Part shown: positions 53,491 through 64,000 of the stretch, in pieces | Layout: each line of letters begins with the position of its first letter | How positions within the stretch are numbered: position 1 is the first letter of the stretch | Assembly (NCBI RefSeq): GCF_950005125.1 | Contig: NC_080098.1 | Span: forward strand, 34,909,679 to 34,973,678 | Length of the DNA stretch: 64,000 bases | Origin: Chionomys nivalis | Taxonomy: Eukaryota; Chordata; Mammalia; Rodentia; Cricetidae | Direction: 5' to 3' | The notes under the pieces: generated by a model | The model's input: only the letters and a program-made list of their open reading frames with translations | Told to the model about the DNA's origin: nothing | Databases searched by the model: none | Translations under genes and position numbers: made by a program

Positions 53491-54860
53491 GATCAGATCA
53501 TAATGGCCTGTGGCATTGTCTGTGAGCAATTGTCTTCAGTGAGGATGTACGAGGGCCCAGTGGTACTATCCTGAACCTAAAGGGCCTAGACTGTATAAGA
53601 AAGCTAACTGAATATTAACCATGCATGTAATCCAAAGAGCCAGCAAACAATATTTCTCTGTTCTTTTTCATTCAAGCTCCTTCCTTCAATTCCTGCCCTG
53701 AATTCCCTGAATGATAGACTGTGACCTTGAAGTATATGATCAAAACAAGTCCTTCCCTGAGTTGCTTTTGGTTATAGTGTTTGTCACCATTCCCAACAGC
53801 CTCACACTAGGAGAGCCAGAGGTGAAAGAATAGAAACAGGAAGTTGGCAGGTAGATTGAGAAGTGCCATTCTCTTTATCTTACAGCCATGTGTCTAGATT
53901 TTTGTGCTGCGGGCCCATCCATATTAGTTCCTTCTTGTGTTGCTGTGACTGAAATACCTCCAAGAGCAACTTGAAGGTACAAGAACTTCTTCTGCCCATT
54001 ACAAAGGCTTTGGTTCACTGTTTCTGTCCTAAGCACTTGAGTAGAAGTGTGCAGGGCAGCACTGTGTTGAGAAGATTCTTTACCTCATGACAGGTGTGAA
54101 GAAGAGAGGAGCAGGAAGGAAGTAGGGATGAGGGGATGAGATATACCTCCAAAGGCCCGCCCCCACTGACCCAGTTCCTCCAGGTAGACCCTGTTAAATA
54201 TAAAAGACATTTTAGAAAAGGAACCTGAGGCAGCACGACCCTTTACAGGATCTGTATGAGGAGAGTTATTAGAGCGTGGCCAGAGGAAGCCACAATGAGG
54301 CTCTCAGATATGAGTGAGTAGGAGAAATAGCTTCCGTGCATAGTATAACAGGGGTCCTGAGGGAGGAGTGACAGGCTCTTTAGTTCCTGGAATACCAGGA
54401 GAGTTAGAGCATCATAGACAATGTGGTAAGGTCTTCACGGGAGTCTTTAAATCTGTAAGACAAAGGGAGTTCCATCACCCTTAGAGGTTTTCAAGGGTAA
54501 ACAGGCAAGCTCCATGCCACATGATCTGGTTTGGCCCAGCCTATGTGCCAGGAATCGCAAGGCTAGAAGGCCCTGGATAAAAGAAAAGTTAGTGAGAGTT
54601 CAAGGCTGTCTTGAGCTTGCCTGCAACTCCAAGAGGGAGAGAAACTGCAAAGTTACAGCATAGCACAGTGTCTTATAAACTCTACCAGGAAAGAGACTGC
54701 AGGGGATGTGTGGCCTGCAGGCGCATGCTTGTAATGCCAGTTCCCTGGGAGCTAAGGCTAAGGGATTCCTCAGCAGGCCAAACTGTCCTCAGGCTCAGAG
54801 CAAGCCTCCTGCCTTAGCTTCCTGAATGCTGGGATTGCAAGAGTGGGCCATCACATCCAG

Positions 54861-55000
<140 letters not shown>

Positions 55001-56445
55001 TTTTCCTTTTTGGTGTTTTGATGTAAGGTCTTACAGCCTAGCCTAGTCTGGCCTACAAAAGCACAATCCTCCTGCCTCAGCCTTTGAAGGGCTGGGATCA
55101 CAGGTATGCACCAGCATGCTCAGTTATGTCTGGAGAACTTCAAGTAAGCCTTACTTTAGTTTGCCTTCAATTCTGATCCCTAAGTTTTAGGGTATCTCCG
55201 GTTACCTTGGGCAGTGGTGAGTGTCCTGCCCTTTGGGTTGATAATACTCATAAGCCAGCGTATGACTATGCTCACACGCTCACATACTACAGTTGTAAGT
55301 ATGTAAGTAAGTATGACCCTCACAGTTCAGCCCTCTGAAAAAGAAAACAAGGGCAGGCCAGCTCTGGGGCCCCAGGGACCGGTCACACCCGGGACTCCAT
55401 TTACATTTTCCTTTGGTACAGAGCACAGTGAGGGCTTTGTGCTTTTGAAGGAGAGTGACCTCTCAGCCCACAGGCCAGGGAGCGCCCAGTTTGCTTCATC
55501 TGAGGACAAGGAAGGGAGGGAGAGGAGGCGAGCTGAGGGGAGCATGCGCCACCCCAGGGCTCCAGGGGTAGAATCTGATAGATGTCCTCAGGATGGACTA
55601 ACCCTTCCAGACTACAGCAAGAACTTAAGATGTAAAGGCCATCTGGCTGCAACACTTGACACCCCATTGATTGCCAGGATCAATACTAATGATCGGGCTA
55701 ATGGTGCCCCTTTCCTCCCTAACTCCAAGTGTGTCCACTCCAGAGTGGCGCACTCAGTCAGAGTGGATGACCTTCACCACAGAGGAGGACCAGTCGTTGG
55801 CCAAGGGTAGGTGAGTAGCTGCTAGAACCTCCAAACAAGCTCTCAAGTATCCTCAAGGATGCAGTGGTCCAGCCTGAAGTAAGGGCTTACTGGCTGTACC
55901 TTCAATACAGGAACATGATGAGGGATCCCATTCCAAAAAAGAATAGCATGGGTTTTTTTCCATAAGTAATTCAGTCAAAGAAGTTGTTAGACTGGGAAGG
56001 AAGGCACCTGGGAAGCCATGGGCTTTTTTTCAGAAGTGGAGGTCTGGGAGTTAGGAGGCAATACAGGGGTCAAGGGGTGAGTGTTCCCTCTACCCATGGT
56101 AAGAACTCAAAGCCAAGCTAGGTGTAACAAGGAAGGCCCATAATCTTAGCAATCAGGAGGTGACAGCAGGAGGGTCAAAAGTTCAAGGACAGCCTAAACT
56201 ATGTAGCAAGTCTGAGGCCAACCTGGACTACAGGAGGCTCTGTCTCAGGAACCAGGAAAAAAGAAAACAAAATCACCCTGTGGCTTCAGGGGTGACCTTT
56301 AATACAGGAGGCCGCCTCACCATGGCTTGGCTGCTGGGTCAGCAAGAGTCCCTTACTAGGTGGGAGCCAGAGGCCACTTGCTGTGCCCCATGGGTGAAGG
56401 GAGGAGGCGTGCTGAGTCAGAGAGACTTCTGGAAGCAGTGGGGTC

Positions 56446-56878
56446 TGTAATGGTCTGCTCTGTCCCTTTAAGAGACAAGCCACACCCACTTCCTCCCTTG
56501 TCTGCTGAGGCAAGCTGATCTTCAGCTTCCAGCCTGAGTCCTTTCCTTTCTGTCTGCCTCTTGAAGAGGCAGCTTCTATATCTCCCTTCTCCTGACTTCT
56601 TCCCTCTCTGTCTCTCTCTCTCTGTCTCTTCCCCCTCCTCTTCTTCCCTTACATAACCCACTAAGTAAACATTCAACTTCACTCTGTATGGTGTGCCTAT
56701 CCGTCTCCGTCTGTCACCTGCCACATGGCTTCCTGCCCGGGACCGGGCTGCCTTCATGGCCTACCATGGCCTCAGCACCTGCTGTCTGCCACCTTTTGGG
56801 GGCCTGTGGTGTATTCTCATGGCCTGCTGCCCGCTGCCGCCACTCAGGGACCTGCAGCATTTTACTTAAACCATAACA
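56446..56878 (+). mobile_element. Solo LTR with five-base target duplication
   Basis: The 433-base element begins TGTAATGG and ends CCATAACA, an inverted terminal pair with one mismatch. GGGTC flanks it at 56441-56445 and 56879-56883. Inside are a CT-rich stretch (about 56,600-56,645) and 'aagtaaacattcaacttcac', resembling an LTR R/U5 region. It differs from family A and has no internal retroviral genes. Confidence 0.85.
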
Positions 56879-57674
56879 GGGTCCACAAGGGAAGAACAAG
56901 AAGTAGCTGGCTCTAGGCACAGGTACAACAGACAAGAACTATCTCTGGTTTGCTGCAAGCCTGTAAGAACCCCAAGCCTGCACTCCAGTGAACCTCAGCA
57001 TCTATGAAAATGATTGACCTCGGATATGTGTGCCTCCAGGATAGTGCCCACAGTACAAGGTCCCAGGTACAGCAGATTATATCATCTAGATACAACCCAT
57101 GGAATAAGAACTATTAAGCAAACTTCAGGCATAGGGCTAGCCCACAGAGGAAGTCTTTTGTAAAAACATTTGAGTCTAGAAACAAAGCCACATGGGTGAG
57201 AACATCAGTGGACAGGAAAGGGTGACTGAGTCTTATCAGAGGAAGTTCCTACTTGACTCTGTTAGCAAGTCCACTTGTGTACTTTTCCTGGGTGTCTCCC
57301 CACTCTGAGCCATCCCCAGTCCCAGACGTTCCCATACGCTGTATGCTGCTCCTTCTTGGTTTTAGAAGCAATGAGTTTTACTCAGTTCTCTGGGTAGCTC
57401 CTGTGGATCTTGGATAACTAACCAGGGGGCCACTTCTTCATTCTTTACTTGTTGATCTCTTTTATGTTATGGGATCCACCCAAACTAAGAGCTATAAGGG
57501 AAAAAGGGAAAATAGTTTTTCTCCTGACACGGTCAGTTATTAGGAGAGTCACAGTGGCAAGAACATGGTTCGGTGGGGAGACTGAGAGCTTCGAGCAATT
57601 GTTGCATTAGTGGTAATGAGTGGATTTGGGTCTGTGTTCCTCTTGTCCAGCTCTCTGTTATGGTAAAACCATGT

Positions 57675-58013
57675 GGTGGTTTGAAAGAAAATGGCCCCCA
57701 AAGGGAGTGGCGGGAGTGGCTTTGTTGGAGTAGGCATGGTCTTAGTGGAGGAAGTGTGTCACTGTTGAAGAAGGCTTTGAGGTCTCATGTGCTCAAGATA
57801 CCACCCAGTGTCTTAGACCACTTCCTGCTGCCTGTGAGTCAAGATGTAGAACTCTCAGCACCATGCCTGCCTGTATGCTGCCATGCTTCCCACCATGACA
57901 GTAATGGACTAAACCTCTGAACTGTAAGCCACCCCCATTAAGTGTTTTCCTTTATAAGAATTTCCACGGTCATGGTGTCTCTTTGCAGCAACAGAAATCC
58001 TAACTAAGACAGC
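57675..58013 (+). mobile_element. Medium-reiterated rodent repeat, second copy
   Basis: 'aatggactaaacctctgaac' and 'aatttccacggtcatggtgt' then 'ctctttgcagcaacagaaat' with 'aactaagaca' match the interrupted copy at 35690-36388. Confidence 0.75.
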
Positions 58014-58423
58014 ACTCTAGGACACAATGGCTATGACATGACAGTCACTTGAGGGCTGGCAGCTTCAGGGCTGGGTGTCCCAGGATGGAGCGAGAGGTAA
58101 GGAGGCTCCAAGGACAAGCAGGAAGCGGTATGGAAGGATGAAGAGTGTGGGGACTGGAGAGGTATCCCATACACCACTTGTCACACGAGCTTGAGGACCC
58201 AAGTCTGATCCCAGGCACCCATGTGAAGAGCCCAGCATGGCAGTAATCCCAGAGCTGTGTAGTTGGAGACAGGGACATCCTGGGTGCTTACAGACCAGCC
58301 AGTCTAGCCTAGCTGGTGATCTTCAGGTTCAGTGGGAGGTCCTGTCTCAAGGTGTAGGGCAGTTGGGGATGATACCTTTCATCAACCTCTTGCCTTCACA
58401 TACCTTCATGAGTGTAAGCGCGT

Positions 58424-58425
<2 letters not shown>

Positions 58426-58465
<40 letters not shown>
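58426..58465. repeat. (CA)n microsatellite
   Basis: About 20 uninterrupted CA units. Confidence 0.96.
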
Positions 58466-58469
<4 letters not shown>

Positions 58470-58916
58470 AAGACAGGAAGGAAGGGTTTGAAGAGAGCAG
58501 CCGCAGAGAGGTCTGGTAGTGAGCTAACAGTGTCCCAGGCAGTCAGAGCTGGGATAGCTTAGGCGTAGAATGAAATAACTACAGGAGAACAGAATGAGCA
58601 AGCGAGCACACTAAAACCATTTTCTCTTTCAGGATCTCCCTGTGGGGTTCACGCTGTGCTAGAAGTCATCATCTTCCAGCCACAGCTTTCCAGTACAGGG
58701 GCGCCAGGTATGCACTACCATGCTCAGCTCAAAGCCAACTGCTGTTCGCAAGGGTTCTTTGTTTTGTTGAGGTAGGGTCTAACTATGTTGCCCCAAAGAT
58801 GACCTTGAACTCCTGAACTCCTGATCCTCCCACCTCTACCTCCCAAGTACTAGGATTACACCACCTCTCCCAGCTAAAACCAGTTATTTTTTCAGGTCTT
58901 AGAATGAAATTCATCA

Positions 58917-59063
58917 GCCGGGCGGTGGTGGCGCACGCCTTTAATCCCAGCACTCGGGAGGCAGAGGCAGGCGGATCTCTGTGAGTTCGAGACCAGCCTG
59001 GTCTACAGAGCTAGTTCCAGGACAGGCTCCAAAGCCACAGAGAAACCCTGTTTCGAAAAACCA

Positions 59064-59101
<38 letters not shown>
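58917..59101 (+). mobile_element. B1 SINE with (TAA)n tail and target duplication
   Basis: A near-consensus B1 is flanked by agaatgaaattcatca (58901-58916) and agaatgaaattcgtca (59102-59117). Its A tail has become about 11 AAT units (59065-59098). Confidence 0.95.
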
Positions 59102-59102
<1 letters not shown>

Positions 59103-59841
59103 GAATGAAATTCGTCACAGTGTTCCCTATATCCCCTTACTTTACTGTCTTGCTCTCCTGGCTCACAGATGGTTAGAGGAAGGTCTGAGAAGTTAGAGGC
59201 CCTCACCCAACGATACCCAGCTCCCAGACAGCAGAACTGGCCTAGCACACCCTGTGTCTAAGTCTGGGCCACTGGGCAATGCTGCCTGTTGTAATCACCA
59301 GCCCATTAAACCTGGATGAGGCCATGCCTGTTCCTGTGGCCCCCAGAGCTGGCAGCTTTCCAAGCTGTAGTTCCCCACTGTCCCCACTGCCCTAGGAACT
59401 GGCCTGTTGTCCTTTAATGTACAACCAGATGCTGGACTCTGTTCAGCCCCATGAGGTGGATGGGGGTGGGGGCTGGGACCAGCAGCAGCCAGCTCTGTTC
59501 TGCTTGGGTAAGGACAGTTCCTGGTGACCACTTAGCAAAGGCATTGTAGCTATGAGAGGTTGCTCTGGTCTGGGTTCTGGCTCCATGACCCTTGACCCCA
59601 CAACAGCAGGCTGTAAGGGACCAAGTGCTAGACTGAAAACGCCATTTCTGTGCACACCATGGGACCTGTGGGAGCTGAAGGAATGGCTGTTCCAGGCGGT
59701 GTGTGTGTGTACTACTTAGATGCAGTACATACACTGGCCACCATGGCCAGCTCTGAGACTATGGGATAATTATAACTCCCGATAGGCAGGCAGGCAGACA
59801 ATACACACATGCTTAAAAATCTTTTTAAAATTTTAACAACG

Positions 59842-59960
59842 GGGCTAGAGAGATGGTTCAGTGGTTAAGAGCACTAGTTGGCTTTTGTAGAGGATGGGGT
59901 TTGATTGACAACACCCATGTGGTGGCTCACACATGTGATCCTAATGCGCAGGAGGTGGGA
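59842..59960 (+). mobile_element. B2 SINE fragment
   Basis: 'ggggctagagagatggttca' followed by 'gtggttaagagcactag' and 'catgtggtggctcaca' marks a diverged, shortened B2. Confidence 0.85.
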
Positions 59961-60132
59961 GGGTGGCTTGAGGCCGAGGACACACGGGATTTGAATGGAT
60001 TCTGGGCCAATCTCTGCTGAGTGGACCTTAAGGATGTGGCTTAGAGATAGGGCACTTGCCTAGCATGTGTAAGGACCTGGGTTCCATTGTGAGGACCAAG
60101 ATGGTGGGGTGAAAAGGAGGAGGACAAAGAAG

Positions 60133-60201
60133 AGGAAGGAAGGAAGGAAGGAAGGAAGGAAGGAAGGAAGGAAGGAAGGAAGGAAGGAAGGAAGGAAGGA
60201 A
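60133..60201. repeat. (GGAA)n microsatellite
   Basis: About 17 GGAA units are followed by GGGA-type units to about 60,222. Confidence 0.96.
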
Positions 60202-61034
60202 AGAGGGAGGGAGGGAGGGAAGGAGGGCATGCAGGCAGGCATTGGCTTACTGGTTGTTTGTTAGTATGATAAGTTAGGGTAGATGATGTCAGAAGAGCAA
60301 GCGGGATTATAACCATGTGTGCTTGTTGGGGTTCAGTAAACATTAGCCTAAAGCGTGATAAACTAAGGACACTGGAAGGTCTCAGAGTCAAGGGCTCGGT
60401 CTCCTGTTTCTATTCTCCCCAAGAGTAACACTAACCAGAATTACTCTGCGGTCAGAGGGTACAAAATCAAGGTAAGGTAGGGAGTTGGAATTAAACAGCC
60501 CCAAGGAATATTTAACAAACAAGCAAATACATCAATTCCTCATTACGTCCTGCAGTTTATCATTCTGTTCCCCTGATGTACGTGGTTAGAGGAGGCTTTG
60601 AGAGGTTAGAAGTGCACCCCAAAGACACACAGCCATGGACAGAAAGGTTGGTCCCAAATGCTCTTCATCTCACAATGATCCACTGAGAGATGCCACCTAA
60701 AGTGCCCTTTGGTGTCCAGCCAGCTCCCTGGGGCCAGCTTGGGGACATTTGACGTCAGTTTCTTAGTTTGTAAATCTTTTCTTTCTCCCCGTCATGACTT
60801 CAATGTTGCAAGAAAGGGATGTAGGTAGATCCTACACTATGGCATGTAGGAGATAGGATGTTGGCACTGACCCATAGTTCAGCAGAATGGCATTCTGTGG
60901 GCCTCCCTGGGGGCTCCAGGGTAAGCTACCCTGGAAGTCATAGCCAACTTGAATTAACAGTCTTGTCTAAATAATCAGTATTTAGGTGAAATCAAAGTCA
61001 CTTGTGAAGGAAGCCCCTTTCCTCCCTCTCTCAT

Positions 61035-61074
61035 TGTCTGTCTGTCTATCTCTGTCTATCTGTCTATCTGTCTA

Positions 61075-61138
<64 letters not shown>
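61035..61138. repeat. (TCTG)n/(TCTA)n microsatellite, then CT-rich tract
   Basis: Mixed TCTG and TCTA units become about 13 pure TCTA units. A pyrimidine-rich stretch continues to about 61,370. Confidence 0.95.
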
Positions 61139-61369
61139 CTCCCTCTTTCTCTCTCTCTCTCACACACTTCTCTGCTCTCTCCATTTTCCTCCTTCCTCTC
61201 TTCTCTTCCTTCTTACTCTTCCCACCCACTTCCCTAGTCTTTACTACTTTTCTTTCCTCTTCAATCTCTCTCCTTCCCTCCCTTTTCCTCTTCTTTCTTC
61301 TCCTTTTTCCCTTTTGTCCTCCCCCTTTCTCCTCTTTCTTCCCTCTCTCTCCTCTCCCCCTGACATTTT

Positions 61370-61500
61370 TTTCAAGATAAGGTTTCTCTGCGTAACAGCT
61401 TTAGCTGTCCTGGAACTTGCTCTGTAGACCAGGCTGGCCTCAAAATCACAGAGATGCACCTGCCTCTGCCTCCTCACATGCTGGGATTAAAGGCTTAAAA
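61370..61500 (-). mobile_element. B1 SINE, reverse
   Basis: 'caagataaggtttctctgcg', 'tagaccaggctggcctcaaa' and 'atgctgggattaaaggc' are a reverse B1. Confidence 0.88.
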
Positions 61501-61524
61501 ACATGGCGGCATACCACGCCCAGC

Positions 61525-61680
61525 CTCCTCCTGACTTTGTAAAGACAGGGTTTCACTATGAGCCCTGGCAGGCCTGACATTCACTACATAGGCTTGGCTG
61601 GCCTCAAACTTACAGAGTTCCACCCACCTCTGCCTTCCCAGTGTTCCAATTAAAGGTGTATGCCACCACAGCCTGTCACC
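61525..61680 (-). mobile_element. B1 SINE, reverse, older
   Basis: 'aagacagggtttcactatga' and 'cttggctggcctcaaactta' then 'attaaaggtgtatgccacca' are a diverged reverse B1, next to the previous copy. Confidence 0.82.
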
Positions 61681-63027
61681 TCCTCCCCTCTTTATGTCAA
61701 CATCAAGTCTTGAGCTCTTGCTGGTCAAAGGCAGATCCTGAGCTCCAGAGTCATTAAATTTAGTTATATTTGTAATTCAAATATATTTGCAAAGGAAATG
61801 TACAAGTGTGTTCAACTCCTGGACTGGGTCCCTTGCTTGCCATTAGCATACACAGCCTATCTATGAAAGAAATGCCTTCCCACCAAAGGGTCTTTGAATT
61901 CCAACACCCTGAGACTCAGTATTTAGTACTGGGAATGCACGTGGTCAAGAAAGAAAAGTAAAATTATCAGCACTAGCATCTAGAGATATCACTCACAAAT
62001 ATCTTAACTCATTTTCTCCAGATTTATACACATACATAAAATGTATATTACTTTTTAGACATCTAACTCAACATTACAGGAATAGTTTTCTTGTCTTGGT
62101 TTTATGAGCCATGGGCTTCAGTCAAGGAATAATCTTAGTTGCAGTCTATTTCACAATGCAAATGTGAGGATTTTTTTTTCTTAAGACAGCATCATGAAGC
62201 CCAGGCTGACCTTGAACTCCTTATGGGTGACCTTGAGCTCCTAAGCATTTACCTCTATCTCCTCAGTTCTGAGATTATAGGAATGTGCCACCCACTCAGG
62301 CTCCTGGGTGTGTTTAGATTGGAAAAGATGGAGGAAGAGAAAAATACGCTAGCTTTCCCTGTAGGAAAAGGGCTTGTTGCCTAAGAACTTTTGAGTCTAA
62401 AAGATGTTTTTCTCTTTTCTTTCTTTTTTTCAGTGATTAGTAGAAGATCTGTTTATTCTAGAATAGTCACTCTTGCCAAACTTAATAGGAGAGGTGAAAC
62501 ATTCAGTTAATTTTCCTTCCCAGGGAAGTCTTTTCTTCTCTCTTCTGTATGTTTTGAAAACATAATACCAGAGAACAGGGGCCCACTACCCAGCACAGCT
62601 CCGAAAAATGCATTCTCAGAAGTGGGTCTGAAATTAGGATAAACCTTTGCTAATCTTGTACAGGTCCAAAGAATCAGAGCAGGATCTTCAATGTGCTCTG
62701 GGCATTTGGGAGTCATCATATTGAAGCAGATACTCCCATGTAAGCTGGGCCCTTCTGCTAGATCACTTGGCTTGCACCTTCTGAGTCTATACGTCTCCTG
62801 AGAGACAGTCCAGGGATAGTGACCAGGGGCACAGGATTATGTTCAGTTTATAGTCTAGGCTTCTTGCATACATCTGTGCTTGCTCTGAAGCCCGCCCTCC
62901 TTCTCCTCTCCCCTTCAGGACTAACCGGCTAACACCACAGGGTCTAGCTACAAAGGAAATATTAATAGACATTAGCAAGTGAATGGACAAATGAGCAAAT
63001 AAGAATCGTGTCTTAACAGAAAGGACC

Positions 63028-63190
63028 CTCAGATATGCATGGATCTAATCTACAAGGGAAGTAGAGAAAGACAAGATCTCCTGAGCAAATTGGGAGCATG
63101 GGGATCATGGGAGGGGAAAGAAGGGAGGGGTGTGAAGAAAAATATATAGCTCAATAAAAACAATTTTTAACAAAGCAAAAAAGAAAGAAA
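63028..63190 (+). mobile_element. L1 3'-end fragment
   Basis: 'gacaagatctcctgagcaaa' and 'ttgggagcatggggatcatg', then an A-rich end, match the tail of a rodent L1 3' UTR. Confidence 0.75.
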
Positions 63191-63199
63191 GAATCGTGT

Positions 63200-63314
63200 C
63201 TTGCCAGGTGAAGTGGCTGACACTTTTAATCCTAACCATTGGGAGGCAGACACAGGCAGATCTCCGAGTTCGAGGTCAGCCTGGTCTATGTAGTGAACTC
63301 CAGGACAGTCAGGG

Positions 63315-63369
<55 letters not shown>

Positions 63370-63382
63370 CTTTTTTTTTTTT
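63200..63382 (+). mobile_element. B1 SINE ending in (CA)n(GA)n
   Basis: A forward B1 ('aggcagatctccgagttcga', 'ggtcagcctggtctatg') runs into about 18 CA units (63317-63353), a GA run and a T run. Confidence 0.85.
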
Positions 63383-63536
63383 TAAAGAAACCATCTTGTG
63401 GATTTCCCATCAAATTTGGATTCACAAGGCCTCCTCACTGTGCAGCAGGTTTCAGACACTCCGTTGTCTTGGTGTATAGTTGGCTTTTACCAGACAGAAG
63501 CTACTTCTTGGCTCAAGGTTCAAAAAGAGCAGCCCA

Positions 63537-63725
63537 GGGCTGGAGAGATGGCTCAGAGGTTAAGGGCACTGACTGCTCTTCCAGAGGTCCTGAGTTCAAT
63601 TCCCAGCGACCACATGGTGGCTCACAACCATCTGTGCTGAGATCTGGCGCCCTCCTCTGGCGTGCGGGCATACATCGAGGCAGAATGTTGTATACATAAT
63701 AAATAAATAAATCTTTAAAAAAAAA
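63537..63725 (+). mobile_element. B2 SINE, young, with target duplication
   Basis: A near-consensus B2 is flanked by aaaaagagcagccca at 63522-63536 and 63726-63740. Confidence 0.96.
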
Positions 63726-64000
63726 AAAAAGAGCAGCCCATCATGGCGTGAAAGCACAGTGTCTGGAAAAGCGCTTTACATCAGGGTAGGAGCTGCAGCT
63801 TGCTTACATCTGGGCTGATGTTTCCTGAGCTTAGCCCTAAAGACAAACAAACGCCTGTTATCCCAGTAGGCCATCAGCACCAGACCAAAGAAACACTTCC
63901 ACTCAAGTCTAGCTTGGTGAAATCAGTGAGTTTAATTAGGGCTAACTTAAAGGAGGATGGGCCAGAGGTTACTTACAGTAGTGTGAGCAACTTAGAAGAG

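Noticed and set aside
52570..53574. A 334-codon His/Ser/Thr-rich open frame
   Set aside because: It is entirely the product of the nine-base repeat, which is open in nearly every frame on both strands; the phase changes with each two-base deletion. No gene context supports it.
55313..55810. 165-codon open frame on the + strand
   Set aside because: No domain, no splice or promoter context, and an overlapping open frame on the other strand; chance is sufficient.

Overview
This is nuclear DNA of a rodent. The coding exons match two vertebrate genes, and the intervening DNA is full of rodent SINEs (B1, B2, B3, B4/ID), rodent L1 tails and LTRs. The B1 copies carry the form 'gagctagttccaggacaggctcc…', which I associate with cricetid rodents (hamsters, voles, deer mice) rather than mouse or rat. 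The species cannot be fixed from the window.

Layout. (1) Positions 1 to about 10,790, + strand: the 3' half of ERO1B, the ER oxidoreductin-1 beta thiol oxidase. Six coding exons end in TAA at 8128-8130, followed by a roughly 2.7 kb repeat-free 3' UTR. (2) About 10.8 to 15.6 kb: a tail-to-tail gap with no gene seen. (3) 15.6 to 48.9 kb, - strand: the complete Gpr137b (TM7SF1) gene, seven coding exons that splice into a 385-residue seven-helix lysosomal membrane protein, with a CpG-rich promoter at about 48.3-48.95 kb. Intron 1 (19.5 kb) holds most of the repeats, including a purine-rich minisatellite and nested LTR insertions. (4) 48.96 to 64 kb: DNA upstream of Gpr137b with no gene seen. It holds a 1.2 kb nine-base minisatellite, a solo LTR with a clean target-site duplication, several microsatellites and SINEs. 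The convergent ERO1B/GPR137B order agrees with the human 1q42.3 order as I remember it.

Most striking observations: (a) an upstream ATG of Gpr137b opens a second, out-of-frame reading frame of 191 codons across exons 1-3; (b) the nine-base minisatellite is open in nearly every frame and creates spurious His/Ser-, Thr- and Val-rich ORFs; (c) four copies of one LTR family occur here, two with convincing target-site duplications that sit inside older repeats, so insertion order can be read directly. I see no undescribed protein system; most other open frames are repeat or intron noise.
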